The translations under genes were made by a program, and so were the position numbers. Below, one piece after another: positions 43,899-56,242 of a DNA stretch of 64,000 nucleotides. The stretch covers positions 4,468,501 to 4,532,500 of the forward strand of contig CM065392.1 of assembly GCA_033060915.1 (NCBI GenBank), read 5' to 3'. The DNA comes from Euryodendron excelsum (Eukaryota; Streptophyta; Magnoliopsida; Ericales; Pentaphylacaceae). The stretch's first letter is position 1, and each line of letters starts with the position of its first letter. The notes under the pieces are model-generated. The model searched no databases. It was not told the origin of the DNA and saw nothing but the letters and a program-made list of their open reading frames with translations.

Positions 43899-45022
43899 TA
43901 GGGACGGTAATAGACCAGGGCAGGGCGGAGATTGGGATCTCCATCCCCGCCTCCACCTAAAAAATTCATCTCTATCTCTGCTTGAAGATTAATTTTGACT
44001 TTTATCCCCGCCTTTATGGGTACAAAGTTGTCTCCATCCCCGCCTCCGCCTCCGCTCCAGCCCAATTTTCATAGCAACCAAACATATGCATCAACCAATA
44101 AATAGGAGGAAAAGTCTTCCACGAAAATCAAGCCCTCCATAAAAATTTTAGAATGAAGACTGTGGTTCTGAATTAACAAATAGAAACAATTCAGCCACAT
44201 TTGTTTCCCTACCATATTTGTCCATAAAAAAATAAAAAAAAACAGTCCAAACCCACAAGACTGAAAAAAATAGCGCCACAAAAGAAGCCATTACTTTCCT
44301 TAACATCATTTTTTTTTTTTCAATTAAAGATTCGACTGGTATTTCTCAATAGAAACACAAGGAATTTGCTTTAATTACAATCTCCAACATAAGAAACGTA
44401 CTTTGAAAAACGTCAATTGCAAACCAATAGCAGAAAAAAAGCTTCAGTGCATATAACACATATGTATATGCATATAATATCTCACAAGAAAGCTACATTT
44501 TCATATATTCAACATCTAACACGGAAAAAATATGGAGATAGAGGGAGACAAAAATGATCAAAATACCGTTAAAAAAGAAGGAAAGGAGGGTATTGGCTAT
44601 GCGATTTCTTCAAGCTTTCTTGAGAATACTTCAATGTCGACTCCGATCGCGGCCTCTAAGAGAAGAAAGGTAAAAAGATGTTAAATCAAATACAAATGTT
44701 TTAGCTTAATGTTGAATCGGATGGTCTAGATTCTTTACAGAGAGAGAAAGTAGAGAGAGAGAGAGTGGGAGTTTCGGGTAGATGTCCAAAGAGTAAAGCA
44801 AAGAAAAAATCAGCATACATAAAAAATAATAAAAAATATTAAAGCGGGACAAGCGGGCAGGGGCGGGTTGGGGAGAAATGGAGAAACCTTGGTCCATTTT
44901 CGCCTCCATATTTGTATGAATTTTTATTTTAATCTTTATTCCCGTTTTGAATCCTCTATACCCTCTTCAAACAGGGTAGATTCGTCGGATCTCTACTTTT
45001 TTTCGGGCCACTGTCATCCCTA
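43899..45022. mobile_element. Non-autonomous hAT-type element with perfect 8-bp target duplication
   Basis: TTTGAGAC at 43891-43898 is repeated exactly at 45023-45030. The ends are inverted: TAGGGACGGTAAT at the left and TAGGGATGACAGT on the other strand at the right. Subterminal GGGCGGGG and CCCCGCC blocks are typical of plant hAT MITEs. At 1124 bp it has no transposase. It contains a possible captured terminal exon at 44597-44656. Confidence 0.85.
44597..44656 (-). pseudogene. Possible captured 3' terminal exon inside the hAT element
   Basis: After the acceptor-like TTTCTTCTCTTAG the minus strand reads EAAIGVDIEVFSRKLEEIA and a TAG stop. Its balanced composition and the acceptor stand out from the AT-rich surroundings. 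I do not recognise the parent gene, so it may be chance. Confidence 0.3.
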
Positions 45023-47125
45023 TTTGAGACCTTGTTCATAGTAGTTTGTCGAAATACTTGAGCCATTGGATTTATGTGGATGCTTTTTTTTTTATTAGTC
45101 TGGGCTATAAAGAGCAAAAAGAGCAAAAGTATAGCTAAAAAATAAACTATCATGGAGTGGGTTGGTGATGGTTTTCTATGTGCTTGAGTTTGAAATTGGA
45201 ATGGGCTAGAGTGGTTTGAGTGGGCTACTATATGAAGGGGGTGGGCTACAAAATAATGGGTTGGGCTAAATTGTATTTTTAATAAATTTAAAACTAGTAA
45301 ATTTTTTTTTGGGCCAGGCTACCCTAGGCTAGCCCACGTCGGCCTTCATGGTAGCTCCACGCTTGCATGCAAGGTCCAGAGAGGCTGTAGCACCCTAGGC
45401 ATTCAGATTCACCACTCAAAAGCATGTTTTCTTTGTTTAGCTTTTGTTGAGAGATTTTCTTCCTTTCAGGGAAAAAAAACACAAAAAACAAATTTCTAAT
45501 GGCTTGTAGGATCAAGATAGGCTCTAGCACATGGTTTAGCCTATGCATTCAGATTCAGCACCAGATTATATAGGAAGTTAACTAATATAATGAAAGACTA
45601 GGATTTCACATAAGCAAAAATGGATTATAACAATTACTTACCCAAAAAAACAAGGATTATAACTTGTACATAATTTCTCTACAGGATGATGTGGGCCATT
45701 TTATTTCAATTAAAACACCCATTATTTTAAATTATAATTTTAAAAATGCCTCTATTGCTTCATACTGATGGAGTTTTTTAAAAATGCCTCCATTATTTCC
45801 GACAAATTGTGTTTTCCATAGTTCCCGACGAGCTTCTATATGCAAGTGACATCCTGAAAATTGGTTGGGACTTGATGAGAATCTCTCTCATTTAGTGAAG
45901 GCTTTCACAACCAGTCATGGATTGGCTTTCTAGTGCTTTATTGGATGTTAATATTTGAAGATTATAGAGAAAAAAAATCAAAATACACATGGGCTTCTCT
46001 AGAGAGAGAAGAAAGAGAGGCCAAGAAAAGAGACGACCAGATTGGCAGGGCTGCTATTCGGTTTCAACAATAGCAGTTTTTTTTCTTTTTTTTTATGACG
46101 TGATTTTTTGTAAGCCCTTAAATCTTTAAATGTACCCATGGCAAGTAGAAGGATAAAGTTTGGAGGAGTAAGAAGGATTGGGGTCTGGAGGGGAGCCCAA
46201 CCCCAAAAAAGCAGGCCAGCCGAATAAGTGATTTGTTTGTTGGTTTTTTAAGATTTTTAAAATATAAGCCTTTGCACTCGGTCCGGTTCCTATGTCGACT
46301 TTGATGTTATATTGGGTTTTAAATTTTTTAACAAAAATAAAATAAAAGGAAAATATGATATATATATATATATATATATTTTTAACAAATATATATTCAT
46401 TTTCTTATCATTTTCTTAACTTAATAAAAATTTTAAAAAATAACTTCTTTTACTTCATTTTTTTTTTCATATCTTTATTTTTATTTTTTTCCCCACAAAA
46501 TTGAAACATTGTGTCAATAAATAATAGAAAAAAATTTCCCAATTGAGATAAACTTATCCAAACGAACTATTGGGGCACAAAATCTGATAGGTATTAGTAC
46601 TCAAGACTCAATATTACTTAAATGCTGGATTTGCTATGAAAAAAAAAAAAAAAAGATGGCCTGGGATCTCATCAAACAACTTATTGTTCAATAAAGCTAA
46701 GAAATATATGATAAAAAATAAGTGTATAGTTTTATTGGTGCTTTCTTACTTAAGAAGCGTACAAAAAACCTTATATATGCAGCTGTACTTCATCTTCATC
46801 CTTGGAATCCTAAAATCAGATATTTATAGAAAACTTTGACTGGTAATATCAAACCACACGTCCAAATTATGCTAGCCATATGTACTGATCGAAAGCTTAT
46901 GTAACAAGGACTCTAACAATGTTAATTTCATTCCATGAAACTCAAAAATTACAGAGGAATAAAGAGACATCTAATCGCAAACACAAATGGACTACAACAT
47001 ATGTAAATCAAGCTAATTTTTGCATAAATATGAGATTTGGTTCGGATAAAACCGTACTTAAAGGTTTTAAATCACTCACAGCATGTTTCATATCTAACCA
47101 AGAGCTTTCATAGCATGAAAACATT
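45023..47125. other. Intergenic block duplicated at 61-63 kb
   Basis: 45490-47125 is a diverged copy of about 60970-62950. Shared blocks include GGAAGTTAACTAATATAAT, GGATTTCACATAAGCAAAA, TATCAAACCACACGTCCA and TTTCATTCCATGAAAC. It contains a TA microsatellite (46360-46378) and no open gene. Confidence 0.65.
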
Positions 47126-47340
47126 TCAAAATTTGCTCCGATACCAATGTAAATAACCTTTTATATACGCAGAACTAGAGTTTCGGGTTACACATACCTC
47201 AGTCAAACTTGCACACAACTTTTTTGTGATCCTTGAAGAAAACCTACTACAAATCGAGCAAGAATCATACGACCAACTGTAGAAAACCTTTCTAACCTCA
47301 AACAATAGTAGTGAGGGAGAAGGAGAAGCTGGCAAAGAAG
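47126..47340 (-). pseudogene. Short exon-like segment, duplicated at 62951-63120
   Basis: The minus strand reads LFEVRKVFYSWSYDSCSICS followed by RFSSRITKKLCASLTE, then GTATGTG, a good donor. The copy at 62951 keeps the same frame with mostly conservative changes (LYRGSCDSCSICGRF, IVKELCASLIE). Cys and KLCASL spacing recalls a DC1 finger half, but I cannot assign it firmly. Confidence 0.4.
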
Positions 47341-47489
47341 AAGAAGAAGAAGAGGGCTATGGCTGCTGATCTTAGAGTTTTCTAACCCTTTTCATAAGCA
47401 AAACATGGGTCGTCCTTATTAGGTCGGGCACACCGTAGACAACCCTGTCGGATCCAATCTAATAATCAACATTTATCAGCTACGTTATC

Positions 47490-47560
47490 AATGCATCTAG
47501 CATGAGCAGAACAATTACAATCAACACAGTGATAGAACCCGGGCCGCCGGCCATCTTTTG
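47490..47560 (-). pseudogene. DC1 finger remnant
   Basis: The minus strand reads GFYHCVDCNCSAHARC, matching the WWFYHCVLCDQSACANC end of a DC1 block in locus A. It is an isolated remnant with no surrounding frame. A more decayed copy is near 58720-58760. Confidence 0.6.
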
Positions 47561-48597
47561 TCAATTAATTATTGTCATATTAATAAATTACAAAGTTTTG
47601 GTGGACTTGGCTTGACCAATTGTTCAAGAGCAATAATTGCGGTTAAGATGCATGTGATTCTACGGATTAGGTATGCTTTTTGGTTGTATTATATAATTTT
47701 TTATGACCATTCAGTCTTTGTTTAGTGAATTTTATCAAGTTGATAGGAAATGTTTAAAATAGAATCAATTTGTACCGTCTTGGTTTATCATCTAATGTTG
47801 TAGGTCTAAAATGTTTGTCAATAAATTAATTATAATATTAGTAAATTACAAAACCTTGGTGGGCTTCGCTTAACCTGTTGCTTTGAGGGAAATAAATATG
47901 CTTAAGATACATACGACTACGAATTCGATCCTTGTTTGTTTTAGGGGCATGTGCCCCTTACCCTACACCCTCCCTCTGTCCTTGTTTTTAGTGGGGGCGT
48001 CCGTACCTTTTGGGACTTGACTCAACGAATGAATTGTTGGTACAATCAAATCTATACGAGAGACGTTAGAAAAGCTAGAGTACTGAATTAAATCAATTTT
48101 TTTGATTCGTTTAGTTTTGTATTAAAAAATGTTAAATTAATCATTTCAATTTAGTTGTCAGGTTTGTATTTTCTAGTTCCCAACATAACCGAGATCCCGC
48201 CTGACCCAACCCAACTCAACTCAACTCAAGAATCGAACTAAGATCCGATCTTATATTTATCATAAAAGTTTATATATATTGTATATATGTCTTTAAATGA
48301 TAATTATTTGAAGTTAATTATTACTAATTTGTGATTTTTTTAATTATTTTCTTAATTTTTTTAAAAATTGAGGATATAAAATAAATCCTATTTTTTTAAT
48401 TTTTAAATAAACAAACTACCAGTTGTACAAAAAATTAGCTTGATCCAAACCCAAATGATCTTGATCAGACCCAACTTGAGACATAGAACCGAACCTGAAT
48501 AACCTCGAATTGGTTCGGCTCGATTCTATGGAAGGATCCATTCGATTCTAGCCTTTTAGGTTTAATGTTTTAGAATCGATCCAGATCGGATCAGTTC

Positions 48598-48937
48598 TGA
48601 ACACTTTCCTCATAAGCTTAATCTCTTATTGTCTGATGCAGCTTCAAGATTCCAGAGTTTTAAGTATGGTCCAAAAATGCTAAGGGACGAAGTTGAAAAG
48701 TACAAGAGATTTGTTGAGAGGTTGGAACCTTTCATTGCTGAAACTGTGCATGTCATGAATGATTCCATTGCACAAAAGAAGAAGATTTTAGTGGAAGGTG
48801 GTCAGACAACAATGTCGGACATTGACTTTGGAACCTACCCCTTTGTAACTTCCTCTAGCCCATCAGCAGGTGGGATCTGCACTGGCCTTGGCAATTGGCA
48901 TTGCGCCTAGAGTTGTTGGTGACCTAATTAGAGTGGT
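48598..48937 (+). pseudogene. AdSS copy 2, exon 2 fragment
   Basis: Homology starts abruptly at NTFPHKLN and runs through [50 protein letters not shown] and [20 protein letters not shown], then to GTAAGT at 48938. It keeps the roughly 150 bp deleted from copy 1. A 7-bp duplication (CAATTGG) after GLG shifts the frame. Exon 1 and the first half of exon 2 are absent. Confidence 0.9.
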
Positions 48938-49537
48938 AAGTAGATACTTGATTTCTTCCTCCTCCTATGCTCTGTTTCCTGTTTAATTGCCTTCTCTCTT
49001 TCTCATTTGGTGACCTAATTAGATAGACGATTTGAATCATTTCTCACAGATTGAGCAGTGTTTCATGTGCTTTTACTCGTAAAGAACTTATGTTTCTTAG
49101 AGTGTTTTTCCATATTACATTTAATTTTTAAGTTAATGACAAATGCTAGTGAGGAAAAAGCAACCGAAAATAAATAGGATGACAAGTAGCATTTGTTTGA
49201 CTTTGTGCTTGATAAAATGCACTAGTTTAACATGGTCCATTTGTTAAAATCTGTTAACTATAAAATCTATTAAAATATACTCTATTCGTCTCTTTTGAAT
49301 AAATTTCTTATTATGCTAAAAAAATTTAAGTTCCCTATTATCTATAAAGTCTACTAAAATTTAATTTCTTCACATTTATATTTCTTATATATATATATAT
49401 ATATATTTTGTGATCCAATTAAGTTTCCTATTATGTTAAAGTAAATTAAGTTATATATTATTTGTAAAGTGTATTAAAATATTAGTCATTTACATCTAAT
49501 CCCTTATAGATATATCACATCTCTTATAAGTTTATAG
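48938..49537 (+). other. AdSS copy 2 intron remnant
   Basis: The first bases match intron 2 of copy 1 (GTAAGTAGATACTT, then GATTTCTTCCT) but lack the LINE. Exon 3 and most of exon 4 are missing, replaced by AT-rich sequence with a TA microsatellite (49388-49407). Confidence 0.7.
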
Positions 49538-49605
49538 ACAAACTCGTTGACATTCCCATCCATTACATCGGTGTTGGGCCTGGACGCGATGCCCTTATAT
49601 ACAAG
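49538..49605 (+). pseudogene. AdSS copy 2, C-terminal exon fragment
   Basis: [20 protein letters not shown] corresponds to the end of exon 4 in copy 1 (25645-25718) and retains the R and D lost there. The usual stop after YK is changed to a readthrough of a few codons. Confidence 0.9.
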
Positions 49606-49989
49606 TTTGATTCGCCTCCCTCCAGACATGCCTAACCTCACAATTCCACTCCCTTTGAAGCAGGCCGGGGTTATTTTGATGTAATTGTCCTGTTTTATAG
49701 AGTATAAATATACAATACAGAGAGAAGACAACCCACAGCGTTCGGCTCTCTTCCATTAAAAATTCTTGTTTCCATTAATTTGTCATCCATGAGAAGATCA
49801 AGCACAAGCACATGATAAGTTTTCACTAGTCTCACAAGTGAACCAAAGACCAAAGTGATCTAAAATTTTTAGCAATTTTATTAGGATATTCAATCTGTCG
49901 ACAAAGTTTAATTGGCTCAAAATTGTTTTAAAATTCAGCAATAAAAAACTCATCTAATTGATTTATTTTTCTGATTGTTCATCATATTT

Positions 49990-51638
49990 GAACAATTACT
50001 GGAATTGACGATTAATGAAGGAATATTTAATGGAGGGAAGCAGCTCTATAAATTTGATAAAGCAGGGCAAGCACACAGTGGATGGAGCATCATGTTACTC
50101 TCCTCACATTTAAAGGCCGGCTTATAATTAAGAAAATCTCCATGACAGTGGTCACATGAGGGGCCCTCCTTCGTGGCTTGAATCAAAGTGACGTGGTGGT
50201 GTGAATGCCTGGCATAGTTAAACTTGCCCTCCAACTTGATATTGGGATGTTGGTTATAAATGCATTTGGCACAAGCAGATTGGTCGCAAGGGACGCAGTG
50301 ATAGAACCACCCACCTTTCGTCTATTTCTTCCTCGCAAAATTCGTAGTAATACTCATCCGGACCGTCTTTGATAGGGGAATAGATCAGACTAAATGGGTG
50401 TTCGTCATACCTGTGCGTGATCGTCGGTGGCAGCAGCAGCAAAAGCATTAATGGTGCCCATATTGTTCCTTAGGAGGAGGGGATGATCGTGAGCTTTGTG
50501 CATGACGGACCTCGGTAGTGTAGCACATTTTACATCAAGCAGGTAGTATTCGCACTCAGCGCATTCGTAACCAAATCCATTTGAAATGTATTGGCAGCCG
50601 GAACACCTGAAAAATCCGAAATGAAGAGGGCGTTTTCTGAGGCGGATGAGCTGGTGGTGTAGCACATTTTACATCAAGCAGGTAGTATTCGCACTCAGCG
50701 CATTCGTAACCAAATCCATTTGAAATGTATTGGCAGCCGGAACACCTGAAAAATCCGAAATGAAGAGGGCGTTTTCTGAGGCGGATGAGCTGGTGTGGGT
50801 GGCACGGGTGCTGCAGCTCAATCGGTAGCTCGCACACCATTTGTGTAGAAAGAAATTACTACATAGGCTAATACTACAACTGTAAAATGGACCCGATGAG
50901 ATGGGTCCCACACATCCATTGCATATTTTGTCTTTCTTTCTTCTTCTGCTCATAATTCAAGAAGGACAGTTTGCTACCAGAGCACAACTTTTAGTCACTA
51001 CAAAGGTTTATTAATGGATGTTCGTGATGGAATTGATTGGGGTCTGTTTCTCTATTGTTGCTTCCCTTGCTGATCTGCTGGATGAATTGGCCAATTAGAT
51101 CAACAGATTTATTAAGCACCGGCGAGTGGGACAAACTGGCTTCATCAAGGGCCTCGACTTCAATCTCGCTTCCCCTAAAGCCACAAATAATAAGAATAGA
51201 ACGTATAAACCAAATGATGAGAAAAACACAGCCAAGAACAAATTGGAAAAAGAAAAAGAAAAAAAAGATAGGTTAAAGTTAGGATTATCGTGGAAGTACT
51301 TTCTCTTCTCGAGGCAATTCACATGAATAGTAACTCGCATGCTGCGCATTGATAAAGCCAGCAGTTGTGCTTCAATTCTTTCTCACAAACAAAACAATAG
51401 TCTATGAATAAGAGTCTAGTCGAGGAAGAGTATTCGAGGGTGAGAGGGTGATGAGGGTGTGCACTATGTCTGATTTTGGTCAGTAAGGAAACACAATCCT
51501 CGTGGATCCAAAATTTGCAGGTGTTACACTGATAAGAGAAGCCTTTACCATGTATAGTGCGACAACCATGACATTCAAACGAGGCCACAATAAGCAGAGG
51601 GGTTAATGGGTGTTGGTGACTTTTGTGTTCAACTGTTT
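49990..51638 (-). pseudogene. DC1 locus B, 3' part, broken
   Basis: The order on the minus strand is a first-exon end at about 51310-51638 (VEHKSHQHPL, FECHGC, QCNTCKFWIHEDC), a splice-like TTTAG before GGGAAGCG near 51177, VLNKSVDLIGQF and HHEHPLINL, and then broken fingers down to CEESNMMLHPLCACPALSNL at 50046. Frameshifts and a 139-bp duplication disrupt it. It corresponds to one half of the main exon of locus A, with four fingers plus the C-terminal finger. The 5' part is at 53379-53736, beyond an inserted LTR element. Confidence 0.85.
50518..50795. repeat. 139-bp perfect tandem duplication in DC1 locus B
   Basis: The units 50518-50656 and 50657-50795 read identically. 139 is not a multiple of three, so the duplication shifts the finger frame (CQYISNGFGYECAECEYY appears twice). 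Perfect identity implies a recent event or copy correction. Confidence 0.95.
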
Positions 51639-51896
51639 GAGTTTGTTAAAGTCCAGAGGTGCACATGGCACCGCCATTGCCATGTGCACCGAAAGTAATT
51701 TTGACACCAAAATCTCCTTGTAGACTTTGGCGCCTGTTTCTCTTTATCTCTGTATATCTCTATTTCTCTTCCTTTATAAATAAAAGTTTGTACCTATTGT
51801 ATTTGTAGTATCATCTTATTATCTTGTAATGTAATCTCTCTGTATTTCATAATGCATTACGATACTGAGCTTTAGCTCTCTCTAGGTGTTTCCATA

Positions 51897-51909
51897 TGGT
51901 ATCAGAACC
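51897..51909 (+). promoter_or_regulatory. Primer-binding site, tRNA-Met type
   Basis: TGGTATCAGAACC begins two bases after the LTR-like end at 51894, as in copia-type elements. Confidence 0.8.
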
Positions 51910-52264
51910 ACCGATCTGTGGTCTCCTCTCAATACTCTCTACGGATCACGTTGCCTTTCATTGACACCATTCCCCTTGCCTCCTTCTGCTCCAATGGTCA
52001 CACATTGCCAACTTGCAAATCATTGTTGATCTGTCTATTAGAGCCACCGATGTGGCCTTTTCTGATAGTAACTACCGCCTTCCTCTGCTCCAAGCCTCCT
52101 AAGGCGTTGTATTCTTCAAACTCCGCCAAGGTGTTGGCATCGCCGTCACAGGCACTGCCATCACAACATCGCAATATTTTCGCTAGATCTATATGCTTAC
52201 CATCTCAGCTCTAGCTTCTCGATTTTCTACCAGTTGCTCCCTCATATTTCTCTCTCCTCAAGAC

Positions 52265-53373
52265 AAAATCAAAGGGTGAAGAGCGTATCTCTCCTTATTT
52301 TTCTCTGTCTTTAGCCTTTCTACTTTGTCCACTTCAGGTGCAAGGTGGAAGCAAGTGGAACCTACCAACATGCGTATCTTTTTTCTCTCTTAACATTTTC
52401 ACACCCATATCAAATCTCTCACCTTTTTTCTCTCTCCACTCACTAATCTTTTTACTCTCACATTTTCTCTCTCCACTCACACCTTTTCTCTCTCACCAAT
52501 GTTTCCACTCAACACTTTTCTCTTTCCACTCACCAATGTTTCCACTCATTCACATTTTCTCTTTCCACTCACCAATCTTTTTATTTTACTTATTTTTTAT
52601 CTCCACTTAACCAAAGGCCTACTTCTCCTTTTCTTTTTTCCAGCGTCTTCCCGGCCACATTCCCACAAACTTTCGGCAAGTTTCGGCAACCTCTAGCCAC
52701 CTTCCGGTGACTTTTTGACTAGCTTTCGATGACTTCCAACGAACTTTCGGCGACTTCCAACCAACTTCTGGCGACTCTCGACAGCTTTCGGCTACTTCCG
52801 GCCAACTTCCGACGACCTCTTGCCAACTTTCGGCGACCTCCGACTAACTTTCAATAACCTCCAACCAACTTTCAGTGACCTCTAGCCAACTTTCGACAAC
52901 TTTAGTTTCGGAAGGTGGTCAGAAAGTCACTGAAAGTTGGTTGAAAAGTCGCTGGAAGTTGGTCAGAAGTCGTCAAAAGTGGCTAAAAAGTTACTGGAAG
53001 GTGGCCGGATGTTGGCCGAAAAGACGCTGGAAAAAAGAAAAGGAGAAATAGGTCTTTGGTTAAGTACAGACAAAGAGTAAGTAAAAGAAAAAGATTAGTG
53101 AGTGGAAAGAAAAAAGGTGAGTGAGTGGAAACATTGGTTAGTGGAAAGAGAAAATGTGTGAGTGGAGAGAAAAAATGTGAGAGTGAAAAGATCCATGAGT
53201 GGAGAGAGAAAAGATGAGAGATTTGATACTGACTGTGAAAATCTTAAGAGAGAGAAAAAGATAAGCATATGGGTAGGTTCCACATGTTTCCACCTTGCAG
53301 CTAAAGTGAACAAAGTAGCAAGGCTAAAGTCATAGAAAAATAAGGAGATACATGCTCTTCGCCCTTTGATTTA
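52265..53373. repeat. Large inverted repeat with arms of roughly 450-600 bp
   Basis: The left arm starts AAATCAAAGGGTGAAGAGC. The right arm, read in reverse, starts AAATCAAAGGGCGAAGAGC and stays alignable through the CTTTCCACTCACCAATG-type repeats and CCAGCGTCTT to a centre near 52910. The arms also hold short tandem units like CCAACTTTCGGCGACCTC. The transcript could form a long hairpin. Confidence 0.8.
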
Positions 53374-53378
53374 GTGTT

Positions 53379-53736
53379 CTCACCACACATCTGATGTCGA
53401 AATCAAATTTGCAAAGGGAGCAATGATAGGTGAATCCAGTAGAGCCTTCTCGGCAAACATCACATAATCCAACCTCGTAATTAGAATTAGAATCAGAATC
53501 AGAATGGTGATAATAAGGAGGTTCTGAGAAGAGGGTAAGTGTGTGTTCTGATTGCATTGGGAGCTTCATCTCTTCTGGTAATTTTGCACATAATTTGTGC
53601 AGAAAGAATGAACAAGGTTTGCAACTATATGCAGATATCTTTTGGGAACACCCATTGCAGACAATTTCATCACCATTGTCATACTTCTTTTCGCTGAAAA
53701 TCAATGGATGCTTATGGCTAAAAGTTTAACCTTCAT
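53379..53736 (-). pseudogene. DC1 locus B, 5' part of the first exon
   Basis: ATG 53736-53734 is followed by a one-base loss and then SHKHPLIFSEKKYDNGDEIV, CNGCSQKIS, CKPCSFFLHKLCAKLP, CDVCREGSTGFTYHCSLCKF and DIRCVVR. The LTR element interrupts it at 53378, and the next finger continues at 51638. A GA tract (53737-53750) directly precedes the ATG. Confidence 0.85.
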
Positions 53737-54798
53737 CACTCTCTCTCTCATTGCAGACAATTTCCTCGACTGCTTGACAGCTAGTTCCAACTTAAGACAA
53801 CCACTGCAAAGATTAATTATATTTAAAACTAGGGATTACCCGTGCCTACGGCACTCCCAAACGAAATTAGAATGTTAATGCAATTTTAGTTTAAAAACAG
53901 AAAAATATAGTGATGCATTCAACAATTAAATGAGAACAATTACAATAACAAACTCTTAATAAATAAAAATACTCTGAAATATTAGTGCTAATTTTGTTGT
54001 GGCAATAACAATGAAATTGGAATGTAATTCACAAAACAGAAGTTTTCAGTTAATGCATTTGCTACGACCATATCATTTCTCCTCGTAGCATCCTAATTAT
54101 TTTTGCACATTCTTGTCCTTTTTCTCAACACTTAAGGTAAAAAAAAAAAAAAAAACAATATCAACAACAAAAAACATATTAATTAATTAGCCAGTTGCAA
54201 AAACATGAAATGTACAAACTCATTAATAGAAAAAAAAATTTGGGAGTGCTTTAAGAAGTTCTTCAAAACTTCACTTCTTCCTCAAGCTCTCTAATGTGGG
54301 TTGAATTAAGCAAATTTAAATAAAAATAAAGAAAATAAACAACCCAATCAAATTTAAATAAAATATTTACATAAATTAATCAAATCAAAAAACGTCAAAC
54401 CTCAAAATATTTACTAACAATTTCTTACCATAAACACAATGCTTCAAATAGGGATTGTAGGACTCAATAATGTAATTGTCCACCAATTTCTGCACAAACA
54501 AACATCAACACCAAAGTGTTATTAATTTATGTGAAAACTTTAAGTAAACCATTCAGGTTTTTGAATCCCAGCAACCAGTTCATTACCCATTACCTAACAA
54601 ATTTTTTTTCCGATCAGCCTTCAATTCCATCTGTGACTCATTGTCCAGTAGAATCTTATATGCATCCATTCCTTGTGGGCCAGAAGTAAGCACTTGAGAA
54701 GTCACTTGGTGTGCCTTTTGAAGTGCTTTAGGAGTTTATTTGGCTTAAAATGTTAAATAAAAAAATGACACATGTTGTTTGGTCATTGTTAACACATT

Positions 54799-54935
54799 TT
54801 CCACCAGGCTACTACCCAGGCATCAAACAACCTAGCAAATTAAAAAATCTAGCTTTCATGCTGGCTATGTCCAATGCAGTTTCTCATGAAAAGGATACCA
54901 ACTAATAGTTAAAAAACTATGAGTTATGCTATACA
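54799..54935. repeat. About 140-bp repeat, second copy at 56490-56630
   Basis: Both copies share CTACTACCCAGGCAT, AAAAAATCTAGCTTTCATGC and CATGAAAAGGATACCAACTA in direct orientation and are nearly identical, about 1.69 kb apart, within the Helitron-like segment. Confidence 0.8.
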
Positions 54936-56186
54936 ACCAGAAAATGTGTCTATTGCCGGTATATATATTAGGGATAACTCGTGCCTACGACACTTCTATA
55001 AATAAAAAAAAAAAAAGCAATCGTATAACAGATTTATTAAGTATTGTAGATCTATAAAAGCAAAAAACATAAAATTAATTTTAGAGCAAGTTGTCCACAG
55101 AAAATAAAAATAAGCAATAGTCAATAGATAAATAAAGGATTCAATCCTTGTGCACATCAATCATCTGATTTTCTTTAGTTCCTAATTTTGATAAATAAAG
55201 CTTTTACTCTTATTTTGACACAGCCACATTATATCTATAAACACAGTCACATTGGGCATCAAATCATCCAAACTTGCTAATGATAATTATAATTTTAAAT
55301 TCAAAAAATAAACAAACTGTTGTCCCAAACTCCAAACCTATATACAGGTTCTCCAAGAAAACCAATAAAAAGAAAACATTATTTAAACTTGAAATTTGAA
55401 GCTCACTATGATAATGAATTGATCTAATCAGCTCACATTTGAACTTGCTCCCACACCAAATCTATAATTTATCTAAATTCTTTGCAACTAACTTCAATGT
55501 CTACAAAGTAACAACTGTGAGCAATTGAAGAAGGTCAAAAACACAGAAGACATGCTTAGTGCTTATTTTGTCATAAGGTGAAAATTTGAAAAATATAGTC
55601 CAAACTAACGCAATAGTTCTACCAATCAAGGATTTAAAAATAAAAGAAGAAGAAGAAGAACCAAAGTAGGGACAATAGAAGAACTATTATACAAAAGCAT
55701 ATTTTTTGCTATACAAAAGGTAACCCGTGCCTACGACACTCCTTAACCAAACATAGAATGCTTGTGTGTGTGTATTACTACATAAGACATTAGCAAGAAA
55801 GGCAAAAAAAAGAAAACCTAAAATAAAATAATTTCTTTTCCTAGTGTTTTAAGAATACCCAGTTGGCATTTTTATTTCCTAGTGTTTTAAGAATTAAAGA
55901 ACATAAGACCAAAAATCAATTTGTTTTTGGTGGCTAACATTATATGAACATATTTGTGAATACCTAGTTGGCATTTTCTTATTCATGAATACCCAGTTGG
56001 TGACAAATATATAAACATGTTCATGAATACCAGTTGACATTTTCATTTCCTAGTGTTTCAGGAATTAAATAATATAAGACCAAAAATCAATTTCTTTTCA
56101 TTTTGTACCCTTTTTTTGAGCAACCAAACAGAGCTTTTAGTCCTCAATTTGAATTCATATGCGAGATATGTCGATACAAACACACC

Positions 56187-56190
<4 letters not shown>

Positions 56191-56239
<49 letters not shown>
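56191..56239. repeat. GA microsatellite
   Basis: About 24 GA units. Apparent reading frames rich in Arg-Glu come from this repeat. Confidence 0.95.

Positions 56240-56242
<3 letters not shown>

Larger units (their letters stand above)
51644..53373 (+). mobile_element. Non-autonomous LTR element with a large inverted repeat, inside DC1 locus B
   Basis: A 251-bp LTR-like end (51644-51894, TGTTAAAG...GTTTCCA) is followed by a tRNA-Met-type primer site. GAGTT (51639-51643) before it and GTGTT (53374-53378) after it are a target duplication with one change. The other end carries no matching LTR. Instead 52265-52910 and 52911-53373 are inverted copies of each other. No gag or pol was found. Confidence 0.65.

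Noticed and set aside
52338..52696. Phe/Ser-rich frames in the inverted repeat
   Set aside because: They come from TTTCCACTCACC-type tandem repeats and are mirrored on the other arm.
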